From Haloferula helveola (GTDB lineage: Bacteria > Verrucomicrobiota > Verrucomicrobiia > Verrucomicrobiales > Akkermansiaceae): a stretch of 64,000 bases of DNA. The position numbers and the translations under genes were made by a program. The notes beneath the pieces are model-generated. The model had not been told where the DNA came from and did no database searches. It was given only the letters and a program-made list of their open reading frames with translations. Below are positions 57,607 through 64,000 of this stretch, piece by piece (the stretch's first letter is position 1; each line of letters begins with the position of its first letter). The stretch is from assembly GCF_037076345.1 (NCBI RefSeq), contig NZ_AP024702.1:4154001-4218000 (forward strand), in the 5' to 3' direction.

Positions 57607-58419
57607 TCAGGGGCGTAGCGCCCGGATTGACTGAATCGTCTGGGCCGCCGCGGTATCCGCATCGGGTTGAGGGAAAACCTCCGCGGAAAGGTAGCCGTCG
57701 TAGGCCAGCTCGCTCAATGCTGCGAAAATCGGCTCGTAGGCTGTGTGGCCAAGTCCCATGGCCTGCCGGTTGGAGTCGGCCCAGTGGACGTGCCCCAGCT
57801 TGGAACCCATCGCTTTGAGGCTGGCGGCGATGTCGCGCTCCTCAATCGCCATGTGGAAGAGATCCGCGAGAAGGACGATGTTTCCAAGGTCCTCGGCGAT
57901 CAGGTAATCGGTCGCGGCAGCGGCGTGGTTGAACAGATTGGTCTCGTACCGGTTGAGAGGCTCGTAAATGAACGGGACGTCGTGCTCCGCTGCCCGGGCA
58001 CCTGCTTCTCGAAGGGCTTCGGTCAGCCACGCAAGCGCTTGGTCGCGGCTCACCTCACCGCCGTGCTTGCCCTGCATGGAACCGAGGATGACCGGAGCAC
58101 CGAGTTGTCCGCCGAAGTCGATCATGGATGCGATGAACTCAAGTGCGGCGGCACGTTTGTCCGGCGAGGGATCGGTCAGAGAGAGTCCGTGCCGGACCAT
58201 TCCCGCGCCGCTGCCGACGGCGGCAACGGCGAGGCCATGTTCGTCCTGAAGAGCCTTGATGTCGCCCATGGGAACCGCATCGGGTGCCGGGAGGAAAAGC
58301 TCGACCGCGTCGAACCCGTGCTCCGCCGCTTTGCGGAACCCGGTAGCCAGGTCGTCGTGAAAGACAAAGGGACCAGCCGCGGCCTCGTGAACGCGGCAGA
58401 GTGTGATCGCGGTCTTCAT
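57607..58419 (-). CDS. Sugar isomerase/epimerase-type TIM-barrel protein
   Basis: 270 residues of the AP-endonuclease-2-like/hydroxypyruvate-isomerase superfamily. Metal-ligand positions are in FIYEPLNRYE (Glu), VLLADLFHM (Asp and His), LGHVHWADS (His) and LSAEVFP (Glu). RxxMGLGHTAY precedes the last part. The enzyme probably isomerises or epimerises a sugar or sugar acid in the cytoplasm; the exact substrate is unknown. The ATG at 58417-58419 overlaps the upstream stop as TGATG, so it is coupled to the RbsD/FucU gene. Confidence 0.85.
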   Translation of the reverse strand: MKTAITLCRVHEAAAGPFVFHDDLATGFRKAAEHGFDAVELFLPAPDAVPMGDIKALQDEHGLAVAAVGSGAGMVRHGLSLTDPSPDKRAAALEFIASMIDFGGQLGAPVILGSMQGKHGGEVSRDQALAWLTEALREAGARAAEHDVPFIYEPLNRYETNLFNHAAAATDYLIAEDLGNIVLLADLFHMAIEERDIAASLKAMGSKLGHVHWADSNRQAMGLGHTAYEPIFAALSELAYDGYLSAEVFPQPDADTAAAQTIQSIRALRP

Positions 58420-58817
58420 CAAACGGATTCGACGATGATGTTGCCGTAGGCGGTCGGATCACCGGTGCGGATGAGGCCGATGGCGTCCGGAACGAAAGTT
58501 TTGAAGGTCACGTGGGGCAGGCGCTCGATCGTGACGTCCGGGATACCTCCGAAGGAATCGTCGAAGCTCTTGATGGTTTCCGCGGGATTGGTGTCGAGGA
58601 ACTCTTCGGCCTGCCAGATGCGGCCGATCTTGAAGTTGGGCTTCAGAAGCTCGAGCACATCGAGCACCATGGGCATCCCTTTGGTCAGGCTGATGTCGAC
58701 GGTCTCGATCTGCGGCCAGTAGGGGAAAGCCCAGTCGGCGATCACGAGGGTGTTCGTGTGGCGGATGCGTGCCACAAGTTCGAGGACCTGGGGATTGAGA
58801 ATTCCGTTCTGTAGCAT
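58419..58817 (-). CDS. RbsD/FucU-family sugar mutarotase
   Basis: 132 residues. The active-site stretch RIRHTNTLVIADWAFPYWP (17-35) matches the HTDxIVIADxGxPxP motif of D-ribose pyranase and L-fucose mutarotase, and the C-terminal IRTGDPTAYGNIIVESV matches the usual RTGExTPYANxIL. It interconverts sugar ring forms in the cytoplasm. An Ala-Gly pair in the motif is replaced by Trp-Ala, so specificity may differ. It starts 14 bases after the ABC permease and is coupled to the isomerase, suggesting one sugar-handling unit. Confidence 0.87.
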   Translation of the reverse strand: MLQNGILNPQVLELVARIRHTNTLVIADWAFPYWPQIETVDISLTKGMPMVLDVLELLKPNFKIGRIWQAEEFLDTNPAETIKSFDDSFGGIPDVTIERLPHVTFKTFVPDAIGLIRTGDPTAYGNIIVESV

Positions 58818-58831
58818 GGGAGGGTCGGGGT

Positions 58832-59653
58832 TCAGGAAGATGCCGCCTTGACCAGCAGGCCGCGATGGCGGGCGATCGACAGCATGCGGGAGAACAACAT
58901 GCCGGCCCCAAGGAGGTAAAGGCCATTGAGGGCGGTGGCCATGAGAAGCTTCCGGGGATCCATTTCGCCGGTGTCGAGCACCTCCCGCATCCCCTCGAAG
59001 ATGTGGGCGGGCGGCATCGAGAGCGATACCACCTGCATCCAGCGCGGAAGCACGCCGACGTCGTAGAAGACGCAGGCGAAGGGCTGAACCATGAAGGGAA
59101 CCGCCCATGCCAAGGATTCGGCCGCGTGTCCGAAGCGGAGGATCAACGAGGTCGAGACGATCCCGAGTGCCCAGCCGAACATCAGCAGGTTGCCGTAGAA
59201 CGGAATCAGCAGCCACTCGAACTGGAACAGGTTGAAGCCGTAGGACACCACCGCGATCAAGGCCATGACCAAGGCGGTAACCAGCACCCTCAGGCCGCCC
59301 ACCGTGAAGCTTGCGGCGAGATACTCGGTCATTCGGATCGGGGCGGCGAAGATGTTCAGGAGGTTGCGGGTCCAGACGTCCTCGAGGAACGAGATGGCCA
59401 CGCCCTGTTGCGAACGGAAAAGGGCATCCCAGAGGATGATCGCTCCGATAAGGAAGGTGATGAAGTGGATGAGGTTGCGTCCTTCGGTCCCTGTTTCCTC
59501 CTGCAACTGCTGCTGGAGGAAAACCGTCACGAAGCCCCAGACGAGAAGCTGGACGACCGGCCAGAAAAGAAGCTCAAGCGCCCGCACCGGGTTGCGCGTG
59601 AAGAGCAGCACCTGCCTCCGGACCAAGGCAAGGATGACGGGGAAACGGAGCAC
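58832..59653 (-). CDS. ABC-2-type transporter permease
   Basis: 273 residues with six hydrophobic helices and a cytoplasmic basic start (MLRFPVILALVRRQVLLFTRNP). The ABC-2 pattern is seen in ALELLFWPVVQLLVWGFV, FLIGAIILWDALFRSQQGVAISFLEDVWTRNLLNIFAAPI and PPAHIFEGMREVL. It starts with a GTG at 59651-59653. No ATP-binding partner lies next to it in this window, so the ATPase must be encoded elsewhere. It lies in line with the RbsD and isomerase genes; whether the three work together is not certain. Confidence 0.88.
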   Translation of the reverse strand: MLRFPVILALVRRQVLLFTRNPVRALELLFWPVVQLLVWGFVTVFLQQQLQEETGTEGRNLIHFITFLIGAIILWDALFRSQQGVAISFLEDVWTRNLLNIFAAPIRMTEYLAASFTVGGLRVLVTALVMALIAVVSYGFNLFQFEWLLIPFYGNLLMFGWALGIVSTSLILRFGHAAESLAWAVPFMVQPFACVFYDVGVLPRWMQVVSLSMPPAHIFEGMREVLDTGEMDPRKLLMATALNGLYLLGAGMLFSRMLSIARHRGLLVKAASS

Positions 59654-59698
59654 GTGGGAAACTCGGCCGGGGGCGGGAGACTTGGCAAGTCCGCGGTT

Positions 59699-62248
59699 TC
59701 AAGGCGCCTTGGGCGCAGCGGCGACATACTGCCGCTTGAGTTCCTCCGACTTGCGCCTGAGCGCGTCGATCTGGGGGAGCAGGGCGTCGAGCTTAGAGCG
59801 TTGCTCGTTCATCTGTGCGGCGGTGTTGGCGAGGGTTTCCTTGAGCGCTTCAACCGTCGCCTGAAGCGTGGTCACCACAGATGCCCGTTCCGCGGCGGTT
59901 TCGGAGTCGCCGGGGGACTCGGCATCCTTCCGGAGAGCTTCGAGCTCCCCGCGCTTGGTTGCGAACTCTGCCCTGAGTTCTTCGACCGACCGTGTGGTCT
60001 CCGCGAATTCCGCCGACAGGGTCTCGCTCTCGGCGTGGAGGCGAGCGGCCTCTTTCCCGACCGCGATCGACTCGGCATTGAGCGCCGCCCGCTGCCAGTG
60101 ATGCTTCTTCCGCTGAACCCACTCCGCGTGCTGACGGGCTTCGGTAACCCGTTGATCGGCTTCTTGGAGAGACTTGGTCGGGGCTTCCAGCGCCTTCTTC
60201 ACTTCGGGGAGCTGTTTTTCAAGTTGGGGAAGCTGCTGGGCTGCCGATTGGTGGCGCTGGCGGGCCTGCTCCTGCGCCGTCTGATGAGACTTCTGCGAAG
60301 CGTTGAGTTTCTCAATCTCCTGTCGGATTCCGGCGATAACCGTCGACTTGTCCTGGATCTGCTTCTCGAGTCCCGCGATAGGCTGTGCCTCGGACTGACG
60401 TTGCTGCTTCAGTTGGTTGAGAGTTTCGGTCTTCTGGCGACTGGCGGTCTCGGCCGCCGTCACCGCAGCCGCTTTCTCCGGTCCTTCGGGGGCGTTTTTG
60501 GCTTCAGTAAGTCGGTTCTCCGCCGCCTTCCGTTCACCATCGGCGCTGGCGATCTTGGGGTCGAGTTCGGCGCAGCGCTTGCGCCGTCCCTGAATCTGCT
60601 CGCGAAGACCCGCCAACGCCTTCTCCTGATCGGCCAGTTTGCTTCGTTGCTGTTCGAGTTGCTGAGCGGTCTGCTTCTGTTTGTTTGCCGCCTCCTGTTC
60701 ATCCCGTTTCGAGGTCTCGATCGTCTTTCGTGCTTCCCGGATGGCCGCTTCTTTGGCGGCGACCTTCTGCTTCGCCTGGTTCAGGGCTTCAGCGGCGGCG
60801 GCCCGGTTCTTCTCGGCTTCTGCGATCGCGGCAGGCTGTGCCTTCTCGGCTTCGGAGAGTTGCTGCAGTCGGGCAGCAATCGTCGGAGGGTTGTGGTCGA
60901 GTTCGCCGACCCGGTTCCCGCTCTCGATATCATAGACGTGGATCCGTCCGGTGTAGTCGGCGACGAAGATCCGCTTGCCGTCTTGGTTGATCGCGACCGA
61001 GGTCGGAATATCGGGAAGCTTGTCGATCACCTTCTTCTGACCGAAATCCGGCTTCCAGACCTTGGCGGTCCGGTCGCGGCCGGCGGTCACAAAGCTTCCG
61101 TCCGGGGCCCAGGCGAAATCGAGGACGCCACCGGGATGCGCGTCCAGCTTTCGGACCTCGTTGCCGTTGTTCATTTCCCAGAAGCGGACCGTGCCGTCAG
61201 CAGATGCGGTAGCGAGGACGTTGGAATCAGAGCGGAAGCGTGCCGCGCTGATTCCCGCCTGATGGGCGCGCAGGGTGTGGAACTCGTTGCCCGTCTCCGC
61301 CTCCCAAACCCACACGCCGCCATTCCGGTCTCCGGTCGCAAGCAGGATGCCGTCCGGAGAGAAGTCGAGAGAGGTGACCCAGTCGGTGTGCTTCTTGATC
61401 GATGCGGTTCTCGAGCCGTCCTCGGTTTTCCACAGCTTGATGAGCTTCGACGGGGAACCCGTTGCGACCGAACCCAGATCCGGTCTCAGGTCGGTGCAAA
61501 GCACCGTATCGAACTCCTTGGCGGCTGTGAGGGCGCGTTCGCCGGTGATGACGTCGAAGCTCACCGTGACGCCGGACTTGCCGGGGATGCCGCCGCCGGC
61601 AATCAGATAGCGGCCGTTCGGGGTGAATGCCAGCGAGACCGGATCGCCCTCCGGAAATGGAAGAACGCCGGCCAACTCGAGCGCGTCGGTGTCGTAGAGA
61701 AGAATCTGTTTCTGTCCGGTGATCGCCAGCAACGGGGCCCAAGGTGACGCCACCATGGCGTGAACCGCGGAGGACCGGGACGCGACTACGGCAGGCTCCA
61801 GAATCACGTCCTTGGGCATCGGTGGCGGGCCATCGGGACGGGCGGTCGGATCGGCCTGCAGCGCGGTATCGAACTTCGGCTTTTCGGGCTTCTTGGCCTT
61901 CGAACTCGAATTCTGGAGCAAACCTCCCGCAATCCAGTTTTCGAGAACCTTGATCGCCTCGCCGGAAATCGGATCGCCCTCCGGCGGCATCTTCGGTTCG
62001 GCGGTCTGGCGGACCACCGCGATGAGGGTGGAGGCGGTGTTTCCCGACTCGACGACTTTGCCGCCGGAACTGCCCTTGAGCGCGCCTGCGTAGTTGGACA
62101 GGTCGAGCCCGCCCTTGGTCTTGTCGGGATTGTGGCAGTTCAGACAGGCCTGCTCGAAGATCGGTAGAACGTGATCGTCGAAGGTCACCTTGTCCGCCGC
62201 TTGGGAAACAGCGGTGGCAAGGAAAGATGTGAAAAGGAAGCGGGTCAA
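59699..62248 (-). CDS. Cytochrome-type/WD40/coiled-coil protein
   Basis: 849 residues. A signal peptide is followed by a planctomycete-type PSD1 cytochrome domain with CLNCH at 35-39 and PKMPPEGDPI. Residues about 160-475 are WD40 repeats (TDWVTSLDFSPDGILLATGD, FWEMNNGNEVRKLDAH). From about 480 to the end the chain is a long Ala/Glu/Lys/Gln-rich coiled coil (QQLSEAEKAQPAAIAEAEKN to LRRKSEELKRQY). The order cytochrome, WD40, coiled coil is typical of the phylum. It is likely periplasmic and may be a scaffold. A DUF1549/DUF1553 gene, its usual companion, starts upstream on the same strand. Confidence 0.88.
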   Translation of the reverse strand: MTRFLFTSFLATAVSQAADKVTFDDHVLPIFEQACLNCHNPDKTKGGLDLSNYAGALKGSSGGKVVESGNTASTLIAVVRQTAEPKMPPEGDPISGEAIKVLENWIAGGLLQNSSSKAKKPEKPKFDTALQADPTARPDGPPPMPKDVILEPAVVASRSSAVHAMVASPWAPLLAITGQKQILLYDTDALELAGVLPFPEGDPVSLAFTPNGRYLIAGGGIPGKSGVTVSFDVITGERALTAAKEFDTVLCTDLRPDLGSVATGSPSKLIKLWKTEDGSRTASIKKHTDWVTSLDFSPDGILLATGDRNGGVWVWEAETGNEFHTLRAHQAGISAARFRSDSNVLATASADGTVRFWEMNNGNEVRKLDAHPGGVLDFAWAPDGSFVTAGRDRTAKVWKPDFGQKKVIDKLPDIPTSVAINQDGKRIFVADYTGRIHVYDIESGNRVGELDHNPPTIAARLQQLSEAEKAQPAAIAEAEKNRAAAAEALNQAKQKVAAKEAAIREARKTIETSKRDEQEAANKQKQTAQQLEQQRSKLADQEKALAGLREQIQGRRKRCAELDPKIASADGERKAAENRLTEAKNAPEGPEKAAAVTAAETASRQKTETLNQLKQQRQSEAQPIAGLEKQIQDKSTVIAGIRQEIEKLNASQKSHQTAQEQARQRHQSAAQQLPQLEKQLPEVKKALEAPTKSLQEADQRVTEARQHAEWVQRKKHHWQRAALNAESIAVGKEAARLHAESETLSAEFAETTRSVEELRAEFATKRGELEALRKDAESPGDSETAAERASVVTTLQATVEALKETLANTAAQMNEQRSKLDALLPQIDALRRKSEELKRQYVAAAPKAP

Positions 62249-62313
62249 CGGGCGGACAACGGGCTTACTCCGCGGATACGGTGGTTCCTCCGGATTCTTG
62301 TCGGAAACAAGAA

Positions 62314-62339
62314 GGCCCGCACCGTTTCCGGTGCGGGCC
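62314..62339 (-). terminator. Terminator of the small membrane-protein gene
   Basis: Perfect 11-bp stem GGCCCGCACCG (62314-62324) and CGGTGCGGGCC (62329-62339) with a 4-base loop; on the minus strand TTCTTGTTT follows. Confidence 0.8.
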
Positions 62340-62370
62340 CCATCTCAGCGAAACACCAAACGAGAAGAAA

Positions 62371-62766
62371 TCAGCCGAGCGGCACCTTTAGGCCGAGCGT
62401 CGCGCTCACCGTCCCGATGAAGAAGGGAAGCATGGCGCTGGGGTCGTTGCTGAGGATGCTGGCAAAGTGGTAGAACGCCTTGTGGCCCTCGGTCGGGAAA
62501 AGGAGCATCGGAACCGTGACGAACATGGCGCCCAACAGGATCGGGAGCATGGCGACAATGACGATCGCACCCTGACGGCGGTCGAAACGGCCCTGAAAAA
62601 TCGCCGAGAGGCCATCGACATAGCAGGCCTTCAGAAAGTGGGCGACCAGCCTCAGGTGGGACAGAGCTTGCTGGATGAAGGACGGCGCGACCGGCTCGAT
62701 CGGTCCCTTGTCGAGGAATTCCGTGATCGGAGGCTCGGGGGTGGCATGAGCGGCGTCGGACAGCAT
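62371..62766 (-). CDS. Small membrane protein of unknown function
   Basis: 131 residues from the ATG at 62764-62766 (MLSDAAHATPEPP). A TTG start 12 codons upstream is possible. The first half is polar and helical (ITEFLDKGPIEPVAPSFIQQALSHLRLVAHFLKACYVDGLSAIFQ). Then come two hydrophobic stretches: AIVIVAMLPILLGAMFVTVPMLLF and an end part MLPFFIGTVSATLGLKVPLG. I do not recognise the family. It has its own terminator and shares upstream sequence motifs with the discoidin kinase gene, which suggests independent transcription. Confidence 0.62.
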   Translation of the reverse strand: MLSDAAHATPEPPITEFLDKGPIEPVAPSFIQQALSHLRLVAHFLKACYVDGLSAIFQGRFDRRQGAIVIVAMLPILLGAMFVTVPMLLFPTEGHKAFYHFASILSNDPSAMLPFFIGTVSATLGLKVPLG

Positions 62767-62809
62767 GCGACTGTGAATACCCGCGATCGCGTAATGGAGC
62801 AATCTGAAA

Positions 62810-62866
62810 TTTTTAAAAGATTGAACATTCTGGGAGGTTGGATGTCAGCCAATCCTCCAATTCTCG
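62810..62866 (-). promoter_or_regulatory. Upstream motif shared with 57441-57530
   Basis: TTTTTAAAA (62810-62818), ATTGAAC (62820-62826) and ATGTCAGCCAATCC...ATTCTCGGGG (62842-62870) repeat the order and orientation seen before the discoidin kinase gene. The first two blocks are closer together here. It lies 45-100 bases before the membrane-protein ATG. Confidence 0.4.
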
Positions 62867-62888
62867 GGGTCCGGATCCCTCGGCAGGC

Positions 62889-64000
62889 TCAGTGGTTGAA
62901 TAGGAACTCCTTGGAATTCAACAGGGCCCAGAAGATGTCGTCGAGGATGAGGCGGACATCCTTCGGGTCTTTTGCTCCCTCAAGATAACCCTTGAGATGC
63001 TCCCTTTCGCTGGTGGTCGGTTCGCGGCCCAGCGTTCGCAGGTAGAGATGATCCACAATTTCGATCGGCGGCCGCTTCTGTTCCAGAAGGGACGGGATCA
63101 CCTTGCTCTGCTTGATCCTCTGGTGGGTGGAGCTGCCATTCAGCAAGTGGAGCGCTTGCGAGAGGTTGGGCTCCATTTTGACTTCACAGGAGCAAACGGT
63201 AGCGCGGGTGGCCCGGCCGAAGGTGGTGAGGAAATAGTTCGAGGTGTTGCCGTCGGCGATCTGCACCGCCGAGGCGCCGAGCGGCAGTCCCTTGAACTTG
63301 TTCGGGGTCTCGGTGACTTGCGAAATGGCATCAAGAAGCACCTCGGCACGCATCCGTCGGATCAACGAGTGCGAGAAGTTCGTTTCGTCGGTCGCGTTGG
63401 TCTCGTTGGTCCGACTTGAAAGCTGGTAGGTGCGTGAGTTGCAAATGTCGCGGACGATGCTGCGGATGTCGTAGCCGGAGTCGATGAACCGCTTCGACAG
63501 GGTGTCGAGAAGTTCGGGGTTCGACGGCGGATTCGAGACCCGCACGTCATCGACCGGGTCGGTGATGCCGACACCGAAGAAGTGGGCCCACGTGATGTTG
63601 ACGACATTGCGGGCGAACCACGGGTTGTCGGGCGAGGCGAGCCAGTCGGCGAGGGCCTCGCGACGCGACTTCGATCCGAAGTCGTCGGGCGTCGGGGTGC
63701 CAAGGAAACGGGGCTTCGCATTCTGCTGCGTGACCGGGTGTTTCACGTCGCCACCGCCATCAAAGATGATTCGCTCGCGCGGGTCTTCGGCCGGCTTGCG
63801 TTTCACCTGGGCGAAGAATGAGGCGAAGCCGTAGTAGTCGTCCATCGTCCAGCGGTCGAACGGGTGGTTGTGGCACTGCGCGCACTGGATCCGGGTGCCC
63901 ATGAAGACCTGCGCGACGTTCTCCGTCAGCTTCAGGACATCGGACTCGATCTGGTAAAAGTTGGTGGCCGGAGTCTCGAAAGTGCCTCCCTCTGAAGAGA
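62889..64000 (-). CDS. DUF1549/DUF1553-family cytochrome-type protein (N-terminus outside window)
   Basis: About 370 residues of the C-terminal half. The frame is open to the window edge, where it reads TFETPATNFYQIESDVLKLTENVAQVFMGT and then CAQCHNHPFDRWTMDDYYGFASFF (both quoted as landmarks for residues near the edge), the end of DUF1549 with a CxxCH motif. DUF1553 follows: SRREALADWLASPDNPWFARN, NITWAHFFGVGI, DTLSKRFIDSGYDIRSIVRDICNSRTYQ, and LNGSSTHQRI, ending near YLRTLGREPTTSE and DIFWALLNSKEFLFNH. The family is secreted and of unknown role; it is common in Planctomycetes and Verrucomicrobia. The signal peptide and PSD1 domain should lie beyond 64000. Confidence 0.92.
   Translation of the reverse strand, partial: SSEGGTFETPATNFYQIESDVLKLTENVAQVFMGTRIQCAQCHNHPFDRWTMDDYYGFASFFAQVKRKPAEDPRERIIFDGGGDVKHPVTQQNAKPRFLGTPTPDDFGSKSRREALADWLASPDNPWFARNVVNITWAHFFGVGITDPVDDVRVSNPPSNPELLDTLSKRFIDSGYDIRSIVRDICNSRTYQLSSRTNETNATDETNFSHSLIRRMRAEVLLDAISQVTETPNKFKGLPLGASAVQIADGNTSNYFLTTFGRATRATVCSCEVKMEPNLSQALHLLNGSSTHQRIKQSKVIPSLLEQKRPPIEIVDHLYLRTLGREPTTSEREHLKGYLEGAKDPKDVRLILDDIFWALLNSKEFLFNH

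Noticed and set aside
58865-61747. Plus-strand open frame of 960 codons opposite the WD40 and permease genes
   Set aside because: Leu/Arg-rich reverse reading of a coiled-coil gene; no signal or domain, and it crosses two real genes.

Overview
The window looks like a chromosome segment of a G+C-rich member of the Verrucomicrobiota, probably a free-living or marine Verrucomicrobiales-type bacterium. The basis is the mix of protein families: an ECF sigma factor of the Rhodopirellula/Verrucomicrobium type, secreted sulfatases, DUF1592/DUF1552 and DUF1549/DUF1553 cytochrome-type proteins, a cytochrome/WD40/coiled-coil protein, and very large secreted proteins whose C-termini have the 'DPDGDG-NGVENFFGTDPG' and 'FEGDANGDGVDDGIAFLLG' style typical of this phylum. 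Taxonomy is inferred from families only.

Layout. 0-4.7 kb is housekeeping: a truncated lysine 2,3-aminomutase-like radical SAM gene, a HipBA toxin-antitoxin pair with a strong operator palindrome, rarA, and a divergent beta-carbonic anhydrase. A complete tmRNA gene (ssrA) follows at 4815-5171. From its 3' end to about 18.55 kb, where a decayed copy of the same 30-nt tRNA-like 3' end is found, lies what looks like an old genomic island. It holds a Ser/Thr kinase remnant, an ECF sigma/anti-sigma pair, four secreted sulfatases in a row, sulfatase debris, an esterase, and a DUF1592/DUF1552 pair.

18.7-32 kb is a secreted-carbohydrate region. Two adjacent large secreted proteins share an unrecognised ~225-residue module in four copies, one of them fused to a sialate-O-acetylesterase-type domain. 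Next come an autotransporter-like surface protein, a GntR/LacI-type regulator with a candidate operator, a dienelactone-hydrolase-like esterase, and a lipoprotein hydrolase. 32-38.4 kb is one 2068-residue beta-helix surface protein. 38.5-42.5 kb has a lipase-like lipoprotein and a histidine kinase/response regulator pair whose regulator has lost the sigma-54 contact loop and the normal ATPase residues.

42.6-47.6 kb is an iron and peroxide block: a TonB-dependent receptor, a Fur-family regulator and katG. 47.8-54.4 kb is a tightly overlapping operon (RDD, SpoIIM-like, DUF4129, DUF4350, MoxR ATPase, DUF58), a common envelope-associated gene set. Behind it are two related structured elements of ~110 nt. 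54.75-57.4 kb is a NarL-type response regulator with a kinase that senses through two discoidin-like domains. 57.6-64 kb carries a sugar isomerase, an RbsD/FucU mutarotase, an orphan ABC-2 permease, a cytochrome/WD40/coiled-coil protein, a small membrane protein and a truncated DUF1549/DUF1553 protein.

Taken together, the accessory genes point to breakdown of sulfated and acetylated polysaccharides: sulfatases remove sulfate, esterases remove acyl groups, surface proteins bind substrate, and several sensor systems (ECF, GntR/LacI, discoidin kinase) could tune expression. No glycoside hydrolase, integrase, CRISPR array, rRNA or intact tRNA was recognised.
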